Positions 1 through 5,930 are shown, counted from the stretch's first letter. The stretch: 6,005 nt of DNA from Bacteroidota bacterium (GCA_009908885.1 JAAAOL010000381.1:1-6005); one strand, 5' to 3'. Numbers and translations: made by a program. Notes: generated by a model not told the origin, from the letters alone.

Positions 1-1
1 G

Positions 2-1423
2 ACCTGCCCCAGCCCGCCGTCGGGCGTCCCCGTGGCGGCATGCGGGCACCCTGCATTTACGAGTTGCAGCATCGACGTGGGTGGCATCCCCAGGCACTAC
101 TGTATTCATGTCCCCGCTGCCGGACTGCCCGTCGTCTTCGGGTTTCACGGCGGGGGCGGCATGGCCAGCCGGGCCGTGAATTGGATGGGCGAGCACGTCG
201 GGCACGGCCTGATCCTCGTCGCCCCGACGGCGCTGCCCTCCGGCGCAGACTGTGATCGCCGCTGGCGTCACCTCGGCCACGGCGGCCCGGGAAGCGGCCT
301 CCAGTCCTGGGCCGACTTCGGGGCCGCGGATGCCTGTGATACGCCCATTGGCCCCTGGCCGGCCCACTCGCCCAACGACGCGGACCTCGCTTTCATCGAC
401 GCGCTCCTCGCTACCGTGGATCGCGAGTACGAGGCGTCGGGGTCGTACGCCTTCGGGTTCTCGAACGGCGCCGGGATGGTCCTGCAGCTCCTGATCACCG
501 AGCCCTTCGCCAGCCGGTTCGAAGGCTACGCGCTGATTGCGAACGGCATCAACGCTGCCAAGCGCACAGCCCAGGCGGGCGGCGGCTTCGGGCCGTATGC
601 TGCCAACCGCAACACGCCTCGACCTACCATGCTCATCTGGGGCACGGCGGACAAGACCTCGTTCCCCTCGGAGGGCCTGATCGACCGCGTCAACGAGCTG
701 GCCGCGATGGCGCCTCCCCCGGCGGAGTGCGCGCCCCCGCTGGACACGCCGGAGCGCGTCGTTCGATGCTGGCTGAGTGCGCCGGTGGCGCCCGGCCTTC
801 CGAAGTTCACGCTGGTGTCCCGAATCCAGGAGACGGGCGACTGGCTGGTCGGCTTCAACGGGGCGGATCAGGTTGCCACCGAGAGCTTCTATCCTGACGG
901 TGGCCCCGACGCGACGCTGGTGGCGCGGCAGGACTACGCCGCGGGCACCACGGGCGCGCATGTGGCGGTGCTCACCGTGCTGGGCGGCGAACACGTCGTC
1001 CCTGGCGCCAATGCAGGCGGCGGCGCCTCGTGCGCAGCTCACACCTGCGACCTCGATGCCGTCGACGAAATTCTGGCGTTCTGGCGCACCCACGCCGGGC
1101 TGACCACGACGACCACCGGCTACGACGTTCCGACCGAGGCGCCGACCTCCGACCACTTCGTCGCCAGTCATCCGAACCCGTTCCGCGAGGTGACGACCGT
1201 CGAATACGAGGTGACGCACGCTGCCCATGTTGTGCTCGACGTCTTCGATCTAGCGGGACGGCGGGTGCGCACGCTCGTCGCGGCTGAGGTCTCGGCAGGC
1301 ACGCACCGTTCCGTCTGGGACGGCACTGACGACGCCGGCCGTCCGGTGGCCTCGGGGACCTACGTCCTTCGCCTGCGCGTGGGGGAGGAAGTCGAGACCC
1401 GCCGCGTGCTGCTCGTGAGGTGA
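2..1423 (+). CDS. Secreted PHB depolymerase/LpqC-like esterase with C-terminal T9SS sorting domain (5' truncated)
   Basis: The reading frame is open to the left edge; a GTG at position 32 is in frame but is probably internal, so residues below are counted from it only for convenience. Residues 10-355 look like an alpha/beta hydrolase of the poly(3-hydroxybutyrate) depolymerase/LpqC/feruloyl esterase group: oxyanion-type HGGGG (39-43), nucleophile elbow GFSNG (Ser144), acidic residue in GTADKT (Asp207) and catalytic His in GGEHVVPG (His321). The triad is therefore complete. Several cysteines (12, 24, 74, 102, 233, 246, 334, 339) fit a disulfide-bearing exported enzyme. A Thr-rich linker (358-362) leads to a sorting domain (376-463) starting HPNPFRE and containing AGRPVASGTYV. 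The expected role is ester hydrolysis at the cell surface or outside the cell; the substrate (polyester, feruloyl or acetyl ester) cannot be told. The signal peptide would lie upstream of the window. The next gene starts 70 nt downstream and is probably co-transcribed. Confidence 0.85.
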   Translation, partial: TCPSPPSGVPVAACGHPAFTSCSIDVGGIPRHYCIHVPAAGLPVVFGFHGGGGMASRAVNWMGEHVGHGLILVAPTALPSGADCDRRWRHLGHGGPGSGLQSWADFGAADACDTPIGPWPAHSPNDADLAFIDALLATVDREYEASGSYAFGFSNGAGMVLQLLITEPFASRFEGYALIANGINAAKRTAQAGGGFGPYAANRNTPRPTMLIWGTADKTSFPSEGLIDRVNELAAMAPPPAECAPPLDTPERVVRCWLSAPVAPGLPKFTLVSRIQETGDWLVGFNGADQVATESFYPDGGPDATLVARQDYAAGTTGAHVAVLTVLGGEHVVPGANAGGGASCAAHTCDLDAVDEILAFWRTHAGLTTTTTGYDVPTEAPTSDHFVASHPNPFREVTTVEYEVTHAAHVVLDVFDLAGRRVRTLVAAEVSAGTHRSVWDGTDDAGRPVASGTYVLRLRVGEEVETRRVLLVR

Positions 1424-1493
1424 GCACCGTCCCCCGGGAGCGGACGCCGCATCCTGCTTCGACGTGAACACTCCCAGCGAGGAAGTACCTGCC

Positions 1494-2030
1494 ATGAATC
1501 TTCAAGCGTTTGCCGTATGCACGGTCCTGTTCCTGCTGTTCGGTCACGCCGAGCTTGCTGCCCAGATCGTGCTCGAAGCGTCCTTTCCGGGCGACCCTCC
1601 CAGCCTCGTTCCGAGTACCAGCAATCACCGCTACGATTTCAACGACGATGGTCTGCCCGACCTGCCCTTCATCGACCTGACGGACGGCTTTGCGATCACC
1701 ATCCAGGACGGCGCGGACCCAGGCCAGCAGTCGTACATTCTCCCTGAGGTCGAAGACGACGTCGTGCTCGGCCTCAGCCAGGCGCGAGTCATCGGCTATT
1801 TCGAACTCGATCAGACGAACGGCCAGAAGGAGATCCTCCTCGCGGAGAAGCAGGGGCGGCGGTTCGTCAACCCCATCATCGTCGATGCGGACGGCAACGT
1901 GCTCTGGGACGGGACCAGCAACACGGTGCTCCTGACCATCGCCGACGTGGACGGTGACGCCAGCTGCGAGGTGGTGGTGTATAATCCACAGGTGCCTCAG
2001 GTGGAGGTCTGGGGCGAGGACAAGGGATAG
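1494..2030 (+). CDS. Small secreted FG-GAP/VCBS-like protein, no sorting domain (copy 1)
   Basis: This is a 178-residue protein if started at ATG 1494. A GTG at 1464 is in frame, but ATG 1494 is preferred because GAGGA (1479-1483) lies 10 nt upstream and because it puts a signal peptide exactly at the N-terminus: hydrophobic core FAVCTVLFLLFG, then AELAAQ, with cleavage near residue 23. Two acidic calcium-loop-like segments follow, DFNDDGLPDLP (48-58) and DVDGDASCEVVVYN (151-164), as in FG-GAP/VCBS propeller repeats. The protein is too short for a full seven-bladed propeller and has no PNPF-type T9SS domain. It is clearly paralogous to the gene at 5273: both share G-[YF]-FELD, EI-[LV]-LAEK, RR-x-VNPI and CEVVV-[YF]-NPQ-[VI]-PQ-x-x-VWG. 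It follows the esterase gene by 70 nt, and the second copy follows its cargo gene by 67 nt. Function is unknown; a periplasmic partner of the neighbouring cargo is only a guess. Confidence 0.85.
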   Translation: MNLQAFAVCTVLFLLFGHAELAAQIVLEASFPGDPPSLVPSTSNHRYDFNDDGLPDLPFIDLTDGFAITIQDGADPGQQSYILPEVEDDVVLGLSQARVIGYFELDQTNGQKEILLAEKQGRRFVNPIIVDADGNVLWDGTSNTVLLTIADVDGDASCEVVVYNPQVPQVEVWGEDKG

Positions 2031-2070
2031 CGCCCCAGGCCGAGCGTTCGGGTAAGCGGGCAAGAGGGGT

Positions 2071-2101
2071 TATACATTCTTCGCTTGGCGATGAAGGTAT
2101 A
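2071..2101 (+). terminator. Possible imperfect hairpin after the small FG-GAP-like gene
   Basis: TATAC (2071-2075) can pair with GTATA (2097-2101), and inside it CTTC-GC (2079-2084) with GC (2088-2089) and GAAG (2093-2096), around a TTG loop and with small bulges. It lies 40 nt after the stop of the small FG-GAP-like gene, where an operon could end. There is no T-run after it and the stem is weak and interrupted, so it is not a classical rho-independent terminator. It could be a transcript 3' end structure or chance. Confidence 0.25.
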
Positions 2102-2109
2102 GCGTTGTG

Positions 2110-2137
2110 TTACGTGTTTCGTGTTGCGTGAAGCGTG
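2110..2137 (-). repeat. Heptamer array, four CACGNNN units (read on the - strand)
   Basis: On the + strand this reads as four consecutive 7-nt units of the form NNNCGTG: TTACGTG, TTTCGTG, TTGCGTG and AAGCGTG. A degenerate unit (CGTTGTG, 2103-2109) precedes them. The four-base core is invariant while the triplet varies, and the array faces the second array at 2173-2200. Short degenerate heptamer repeats are known from intergenic DNA of several bacteria, for example the STRR repeats of cyanobacteria; whether this belongs to a described family is not known here. Confidence 0.6.
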
Positions 2138-2172
2138 CGAAAGCGCTGATGGAGCCGATGGCCCGTGCCCAT

Positions 2173-2200
2173 CACGGACCACGCACCACGGACCACGACG
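2173..2200 (+). repeat. Heptamer array, four CACGNNN units, inverted relative to the first
   Basis: Four consecutive units CACGGAC, CACGCAC, CACGGAC and CACGACG run on the + strand, so CACG recurs exactly every 7 nt and units 1 and 3 are identical. The array is the inverse of the one at 2110-2137, with 35 nt between them. Folded as a hairpin, the CACG cores of one arm pair with the CGTG cores of the other, while the triplets pair only in part. Confidence 0.6.
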
Positions 2201-2248
2201 TGCGGCATCCAGATCCGGGCATGAACAATCTGAATCAGTAGTTCCGTC

Positions 2249-2349
2249 CGTCCGTCGTGCCCGAATCGCCCGTATCCGTCATGGACTGTAGCCGCGAAGC
2301 GGAACGAACGCCTCGGCAAGTTCGGCGTCATCACGCACGGTTCGCTCGG
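2249..2349 (+). pseudogene. Frameshifted 5' fragment related to the HerA-like gene at the right edge
   Basis: Two blocks match the start of the gene at 5931. By eye, 2249-2285 matches 5899-5935 at 33 of 37 positions, and 2303-2349 matches 5952-5998 at 40 of 47. Between the blocks this copy has 17 nt and the other has 16, a one-base frameshift that separates the ATG at 2281 from the conserved reading frame. After the shift the frame from 2303 reads N-E-R-L-G-K-F-GVITHGSLG, against N-D-R-P-G-K-I-GVITHGSLG in the intact copy. Similarity stops near 2350, just before an inverted sigma factor scrap. It is best read as a broken leftover of a duplication. The function of the parent gene is tentative. 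Confidence 0.6.
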
Positions 2350-2354
2350 CACAC

Positions 2355-2480
2355 GCGCAGTTCGTCTAGAGCAACGACATGAGGGCTTTCAGGGCGTCGT
2401 CGCCCTCCTGCAGCCGCTGCAACCACCGGGTTAGGTCTCCCGCTGCGGGGATCGTTCACAGTTCCAGGCCTGATCTGCAT
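2355..2480 (-). pseudogene. Frameshifted N-terminal remnant of an ECF sigma factor (TIGR02999-like)
   Basis: On the - strand, 2440 down to 2369 reads GDLTRWLQRLQ followed by EGDDALKALMSLL, then a TAG at 2368-2366. One base missing in that TAG would give Tyr and continue directly into DELR (2366-2355), recreating L-L-Y-D-E-L-R. Pattern LTRLL..(W/R)..GD..AL..LMPLVYDELRRLA is the region-2 start of ECF sigma factors of the TIGR02999 type, quoted from memory of the family. Upstream, an ATG at 2480-2478 behind AGGGAAG reads MQIRPGTVNDPRSG in another frame, so a second shift near 2440 is needed to join it. Only about 40 of the usual 180 or so residues remain. Two frameshifts and a truncation make it a pseudogene. 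Alternative: chance reading of GC-rich DNA, though the spacing of GD..AL..LM..LL(Y)DELR argues against that. Confidence 0.55.
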
Positions 2481-2485
2481 CTTCC

Positions 2486-2499
2486 CTACGTCAACGTAG
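2486..2499. promoter_or_regulatory. Small perfect dyad upstream of the sigma factor remnant
   Basis: CTACGT and ACGTAG form perfect 6-bp arms separated by CA. The dyad lies 6 bp upstream of the ATG of the - strand sigma factor remnant, where an operator or leader hairpin could have acted. It is short enough to occur by chance, and no T-run follows on either strand. Confidence 0.25.
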
Positions 2500-2540
2500 A
2501 ATAATTCAGCGAAAGGAATGGCCCGGGACAGCCGGCGGGG

Positions 2541-2587
2541 CGAAAAACAGGTGCAGTAGCTCGAAAAACAGGGCTCGCCGAAAAAAC
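2541..2587. repeat. A-rich short direct repeats (CGAAAAACAGG)
   Basis: CGAAAAACAGG occurs at 2541-2551 and again at 2562-2572, 21 nt apart, which is about two helical turns. A third partial copy, CGAAAAAAC, starts at 2579. These A-runs stand out from the GC-rich surroundings and could mark a bent or promoter-proximal region or a regulator binding site for either strand. No promoter boxes are convincing beside them. Confidence 0.35.
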
Positions 2588-2742
2588 TCCTCCATCCTCG
2601 CTTATTTCTCCCCCCGATGTCCAGACCCAGGACAAAACGTCGCCATGTGTGAAGCAGTCCCTGCACATCTCGTGACGGGGACGATCACGGGCAGCCAGGC
2701 GCGGCCCGTCTATCATGCATCCAATCAGGGAGGAGCGCGACC

Positions 2743-3477
2743 ATGTCGAACTACATCACGCACGAGTTCTTCAAGGCCCATCGCGATTTGTCGGACAACC
2801 AGGTTACCATCCTCGACAAGGCGTTCGACCAGATCAACCGCAACCTCAACATCATCGAGGATTTTTTCGAGCTGGACGGGCAGAAACGGTCACGCGACGG
2901 CAACTGCCTCATCAAGCGCTTCACCGGAGAGAACAGGCTGGAGATCCGGACGAAGGACGAGTTGCCCGGCGCCTTCGCGCGTGTCGTTCCCGTCGTCTCG
3001 TTAAACACCAACCGGGTGACGTTCTACGAGCAATACCTCAATGCCTGCTACAACTCCTGGGCGAAGGCATCGGACGGGACGGGGGATGGCGACAAGGTGT
3101 GTCCCGTCTCGGAGCTGGCGGGAACGCTGGTTCACGAGGCCGCCCATACCTGCCTGGGCAACGAAAAGTACGGGTACCTGATCAGCTACTGGTACCGCTA
3201 TCAGTTCCGTCTTCGCAACGGCTATACCTGTCGGCTCTGCTCGGCAAGTGCCGCGCCGTCGTCATGGCTTCCGCAGGACTACAAGAACAAAGAGGGGGTC
3301 CAGGACGAGACGCCCTATCTGGGCATCCATGGCGAGGAGATCGCAACGCCGCCAGGGTTGCCTCCGGGCATGAAGTTGAAGAAGTATTACCTGGCCTGGT
3401 TCACCCAGTCGCCGGTCCCGGCGGGTGCGGTCATGCCCCCTGGCATCCAGCTGCTTGATGCGCATACGGAGTGCTAA
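2743..3477 (+). CDS. Unrecognised protein with HEAAH zincin-like metallopeptidase motif
   Basis: This is a 244-residue protein. The start at ATG 2743 is well supported by GGGAGGAG (2728-2735) with 7-nt spacing. No signal peptide or membrane segment is visible, and there is no T9SS domain. LVHEAAHTCLGNEKYGY (129-145) contains HExxH (His131, Glu132, His135). The acidic Glu141 lies six residues after the second His, with Y143-G144 following. In zincins the two His bind Zn and the Glu is the general base. The close-following acidic residue and YG recall aspzincin/M35-like peptidases, which use a GTxD...YG region, rather than classical gluzincins, but this is inference. Cysteines occur at 54, 102, 120, 137, 163, 166 and 244, including CRLC (163-166), unusual for a protein without an export signal. 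The gene stands alone, with 712 nt before it and 354 nt after. A non-peptidase metal-binding role, or an effector or toxin, is possible. Confidence 0.8.
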   Translation: MSNYITHEFFKAHRDLSDNQVTILDKAFDQINRNLNIIEDFFELDGQKRSRDGNCLIKRFTGENRLEIRTKDELPGAFARVVPVVSLNTNRVTFYEQYLNACYNSWAKASDGTGDGDKVCPVSELAGTLVHEAAHTCLGNEKYGYLISYWYRYQFRLRNGYTCRLCSASAAPSSWLPQDYKNKEGVQDETPYLGIHGEEIATPPGLPPGMKLKKYYLAWFTQSPVPAGAVMPPGIQLLDAHTEC

Positions 3478-3831
3478 GTAGACGCAAAGAACGGTGTTCA
3501 CCATCTGATGCGCCCTTTGTGGGGACCTTTCCTTCCGGGAAAAGCAAGGGTATATGCGCCGTGGTGTGACATACTGTTCTCCCGAACAGGGGAGCTGCCG
3601 CTCAGCGACTGAGGGAATAATGAACTGCGCAGCTGAAAACTGCCCGGACGCCGAGCTGCTGCATCGACGACCCGGCAGGGCTCCCATTCCCCGGTCACTT
3701 CATCAACCCATTAAGCCTGCGCCCTGCGCCGTTCGAGGGACGTCAGGAGGCAGTTTCCACGGTCGCGTTCGGGTCAGAATCGGCCCGCCGAAAGACCATA
3801 ATCAACGCACCTTTATCCAGGGAAGGAAACC
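3478..3831. other. Intergenic region with no convincing gene
   Basis: These 354 nt separate the HEAAH gene from the FG-GAP gene. ORFs on both strands exist but have low-complexity, Arg/Pro/Ser-rich translations without recognisable motifs. Visible elements are a weak pairing of TTTCC with GGAAA around 3528-3544, a perfect dyad at 3575-3590, a -10-like CATAAT at 3797-3802 with no good -35 box upstream, and the Shine-Dalgarno sequence GGGAAGGAA (3820-3828) of the next gene. The promoter for the FG-GAP gene most likely lies in the right part, but it cannot be placed confidently. Confidence 0.6.
3575..3590. promoter_or_regulatory. Perfect 6-bp dyad, CTGTTC-TCCC-GAACAG
   Basis: CTGTTC and GAACAG are perfect inverted arms around a TCCC spacer, 97 bp after the stop of the HEAAH gene and about 240 bp before the FG-GAP gene. 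It could be a hairpin in a transcript 3' end or a binding site for a dimeric regulator. The arms are in the reverse order to the Gram-positive LexA box (GAAC-N4-GTTC), so an SOS box is not claimed. No T-run follows. Confidence 0.3.
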
Positions 3832-5205
3832 ATGAAACGATTCGTAGTTCTGTGCATCGCCCTGCTCGCCTTCCCGATGGCGGCAGCGGCCCAAAATATC
3901 GGAGTGATTCACGAGTTCATCGACCGGCGCCCGCCGCTCGACAAACTGAAAGGCATGCACGTCGCTACCGGTGACGTCAACGGGGACGGGATCCCGGACA
4001 TCGCCGTCATGCAAGACTGCACGCTCAACATGTTCGACCCGGTGTCCCAGCTCCTGATCCTGAGCTTTGACATCGAGGAATCCATGGATGGAAACGACTG
4101 GCTGGTGTGCGAGGACGGCGAGGTGCTGGAAGGCGTCACGATCCACCTGGTCGGCTTTCTCCCCGGCTACACCGGCGGCGTGTCTGTCGCATTCTCGATG
4201 GAGTTGGACGATGGCAACCAGATCATCGCCGTCCTCATCGGCCTGGTTCAGCAGGAAGTCGTCTACGCGGAGGAGGCCCGCATCGTGGCTTTCCTGCAGC
4301 TGCCGAACGGCCGCCCCGCCATGGCTACCCTGCAATTTTTCGGAACCGACACCTTCACGTACCAGATCATCGGCGAGCTGCCAGGGGCCGCGCCGAGCAA
4401 ACCCGCCGACCATGCGCCGACCCGTTCCCCCGTCTACGCCAGCCAGAGCTACCTCCTCGACCTCAAGTACCGTGCGGAGCCTGGCCTGCGCCTGGGCTAC
4501 GATCCCGACCTGCGCGATCCGCCCGGTGACACCGATCTCGACGGGGACGGTCATCTGGACCTGCCCATGCTGGTCCTCAACGATGGGCAAGTCGTCGGGA
4601 TGGCCGTTCGAGGGGGAGATGCCTTCGACCTCCTCTGGCAGGTTCCCTTCCCGACCGAGCACCGCGCCAACATCCTGAAGGGCTTTCACGGTTTCGGAGA
4701 CATCAACGGCGATGGCGAGAAGGAAGCCATCTTCGGTGAGAATCTGGCGGTCACCCTCGACGGCGCCGTACACACCATCGCCGACGGCTTCGTGACGCTC
4801 GACGTCAACGACGTGGACGGTGACGGGCATGAGGACATCATCGGCATGGACACGGCCGACGATACCATCGTGGTGTACGGCATCACGGCATCAGGGATCT
4901 CCGTCGAGGGACCCGACCCGGCCGCCGTCCGCGCGTTCCTGTTTCCGAACTACCCGAACCCGTTTCGCGAGACGACGACCCTCGCCTACGAGGTGGATCA
5001 GCCCGCCCGGGTGACGCTCACCGTCTACGACGTGCTGGGCCGCCGCGTGCTGGCGCTCGTCGATGCCGTGCAGTCGGCCGGGCCGCATCAGGCGGTGTGG
5101 GACGGGCGCGACGCCGCCGGGCGGCCCGTCGCCTCCGGAACGTACGTCTACCGCTTGCAGGTGGGCGCGGCGGCCCAGACGGGGCGCATGCTGGCCTTGA
5201 AATAG
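3832..5205 (+). CDS. Secreted FG-GAP/VCBS repeat protein with C-terminal T9SS sorting domain
   Basis: This is a 457-residue protein with start ATG 3832 behind GGGAAGGAA. It has a clear signal peptide: basic MKRF, hydrophobic VVLCIALLAF, then MAAAAQ, with cleavage near residue 20. Four calcium-loop-type repeats are visible, GDVNGDGIPDIAVM (47-60), DLDGDGHLDLPML (235-247), GDINGDGEKEAIF (289-301) and NDVDGDGHEDIIGM (326-339), matching the D-x-[DN]-x-DG-x-x-D pattern of FG-GAP/VCBS blades. A beta-propeller is expected, usually for binding or adhesion rather than catalysis. Residues 371-457 form the sorting domain (PNPFRE at 375, AGRPVASGTYV, end LALK). It shares about 50 of 83 aligned positions with the esterase's domain by eye. 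Sec export followed by T9SS passage to the surface is the family expectation; the ligand is unknown. The next gene starts 67 nt downstream, so the two are probably one transcription unit. Confidence 0.9.
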   Translation: MKRFVVLCIALLAFPMAAAAQNIGVIHEFIDRRPPLDKLKGMHVATGDVNGDGIPDIAVMQDCTLNMFDPVSQLLILSFDIEESMDGNDWLVCEDGEVLEGVTIHLVGFLPGYTGGVSVAFSMELDDGNQIIAVLIGLVQQEVVYAEEARIVAFLQLPNGRPAMATLQFFGTDTFTYQIIGELPGAAPSKPADHAPTRSPVYASQSYLLDLKYRAEPGLRLGYDPDLRDPPGDTDLDGDGHLDLPMLVLNDGQVVGMAVRGGDAFDLLWQVPFPTEHRANILKGFHGFGDINGDGEKEAIFGENLAVTLDGAVHTIADGFVTLDVNDVDGDGHEDIIGMDTADDTIVVYGITASGISVEGPDPAAVRAFLFPNYPNPFRETTTLAYEVDQPARVTLTVYDVLGRRVLALVDAVQSAGPHQAVWDGRDAAGRPVASGTYVYRLQVGAAAQTGRMLALK

Positions 5206-5272
5206 CACCCCTTTCCCGTTCGTGCTCCCCGTGCGAGCGACCTCAGTCAACGATCCCCTGTCAGACGAAGCC

Positions 5273-5845
5273 ATGAACAAGATACTCTCCTTGCTGCTCG
5301 GCGCCGTGCTGCTTTATTTCCTCAGCGCCGCCGACCTTCTCGCTCAGGATACGCTGGTGCTGGAGGCGACGTACCCAGGCACCTCGGCCCGCGGCCTGTA
5401 CCTGCCCAACGACGATACCCATATGGACTTCAACGGCGATGGCGTGCCAGACATGCCGTTGTTGCAAGAGGAGGGGATTTCCTACTTCTTGAAGATCATT
5501 GACGGCACGAGCAACACTACCGGCTGGACCATTCCGAACATCGACGCGGTGCTGAACGGCAGCCTGGCCCACGTGGTGGGCTTCTTCGAGCTGGACGGCA
5601 GCAGCGACACGGTGGAGATCGTCCTCGCCGAGAAGCGTAGACGGCGGCTCGTCAATCCCATCGTCCTCGCCGTCTCGAACTGGGAACTCAAAAATCCAAT
5701 CATTACTTCGATCTGGGGGGTCTGGGATGACACCGACGTCGTGCATCTGCTGACTATTTCCAACATGGACGCCGACGTTACCTGCGAGGTGGTGGTGTTC
5801 AATCCGCAGATCCCCCAGGATCGAGTCTGGGGTGCGGCCAAATGA
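5273..5845 (+). CDS. Small secreted FG-GAP/VCBS-like protein, no sorting domain (copy 2)
   Basis: This is a 190-residue protein from ATG 5273. The frame is open from a GTG/ATG-like region at 5222, but the longer form would put 17 polar residues before the signal peptide, so ATG 5273 is preferred even though its Shine-Dalgarno sequence (ACGAAG) is weak. The signal peptide is MNKILSLLLGAVLLYFLSA followed by ADLLAQ, with cleavage near residue 24. It has one good calcium-loop segment, DFNGDGVPDMP (52-62), and a degenerate second one, NMDADVTCEVVVFN (164-177), where the copy at 1494 has DVDGDASCEVVVYN. The paralogy to that gene extends over the whole length; this copy has about 12 more residues, including a divergent insert around 136-153 (W-rich). 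It has no PNPF domain. It follows the FG-GAP cargo gene and precedes the HerA-like gene. Function is unknown. Confidence 0.85.
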   Translation: MNKILSLLLGAVLLYFLSAADLLAQDTLVLEATYPGTSARGLYLPNDDTHMDFNGDGVPDMPLLQEEGISYFLKIIDGTSNTTGWTIPNIDAVLNGSLAHVVGFFELDGSSDTVEIVLAEKRRRRLVNPIVLAVSNWELKNPIITSIWGVWDDTDVVHLLTISNMDADVTCEVVVFNPQIPQDRVWGAAK

Positions 5846-5930
5846 TGACTCTTTACGCCGGACGTTGCGCGTGTGGAGGTGAGCGCTTTACTTGCAGGCG
5901 TCCGTTGTGCCCGAATCGTCCGTAACCGCC

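Larger units (their letters stand above)
2031..2742. other. Long intergenic region containing gene remnants and short repeats
   Basis: No intact gene is convincing in these 712 nt. From left to right it holds a possible hairpin (2071-2101), two oppositely oriented heptamer arrays (2110-2137 and 2173-2200), a + strand scrap matching the gene at the right edge of the window (2249-2349), a - strand ECF sigma factor scrap (2355-2480), a short dyad (2486-2499) and an A-rich direct repeat (2541-2587). From about 2590 to 2742 nothing is recognisable except a weak -10-like TATCAT at 2711-2716 without a good -35 box, followed by a strong Shine-Dalgarno sequence for the next gene. The corresponding gap after the second copy of the small FG-GAP-like gene is only about 60-85 nt, so this stretch has gained material. 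Confidence 0.7.

Noticed and set aside
972..2063. 363-codon open frame on the - strand across the esterase and small FG-GAP-like genes
   Set aside because: It spans two well-supported + strand genes and their gap, and has a low-complexity Arg/Pro-rich second half with no family signature.
2110..2200. CRISPR array
   Set aside because: Units are 7 nt with no spacers and the two arrays face each other; no cas gene is present.
2506..2595. 29-residue hydrophobic - strand ORF (starts MEEFFRRALFFELL)
   Set aside because: It looks protein-like, but its repeated LFF comes from the A-run direct repeats, the Shine-Dalgarno spacing is poor and no relative is known. A chance ORF is more likely, though a small membrane peptide cannot be excluded.
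2645..3004. 119-codon + strand open frame overlapping the HEAAH gene start
   Set aside because: It is in another frame of the HEAAH gene, with Ser/Thr/Arg-rich translation and no motif. The HEAAH frame has the strong ribosome binding site.
3575..3590. LexA/SOS box
   Set aside because: The arms are GTTC-N4-GAAC, the reverse of the Gram-positive GAAC-N4-GTTC box, and no repair gene is adjacent.
3262..3687. 141-codon - strand open frame over the end of the HEAAH gene and the gap
   Set aside because: Mostly antisense to the HEAAH gene, with Arg-rich translation and no motif.
3554..3835. 93-codon + strand open frame before the FG-GAP gene
   Set aside because: No ribosome binding site, no motif, and it overlaps the Shine-Dalgarno sequence and start of the FG-GAP gene.
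3802..4830. 342-codon open frame on the - strand opposite the FG-GAP gene
   Set aside because: It is the antisense of a gene with signal peptide, repeats and sorting domain. Its V/D/H/E-rich translation has no recognisable motif and is typical of reverse-complement frames in GC-rich coding DNA.
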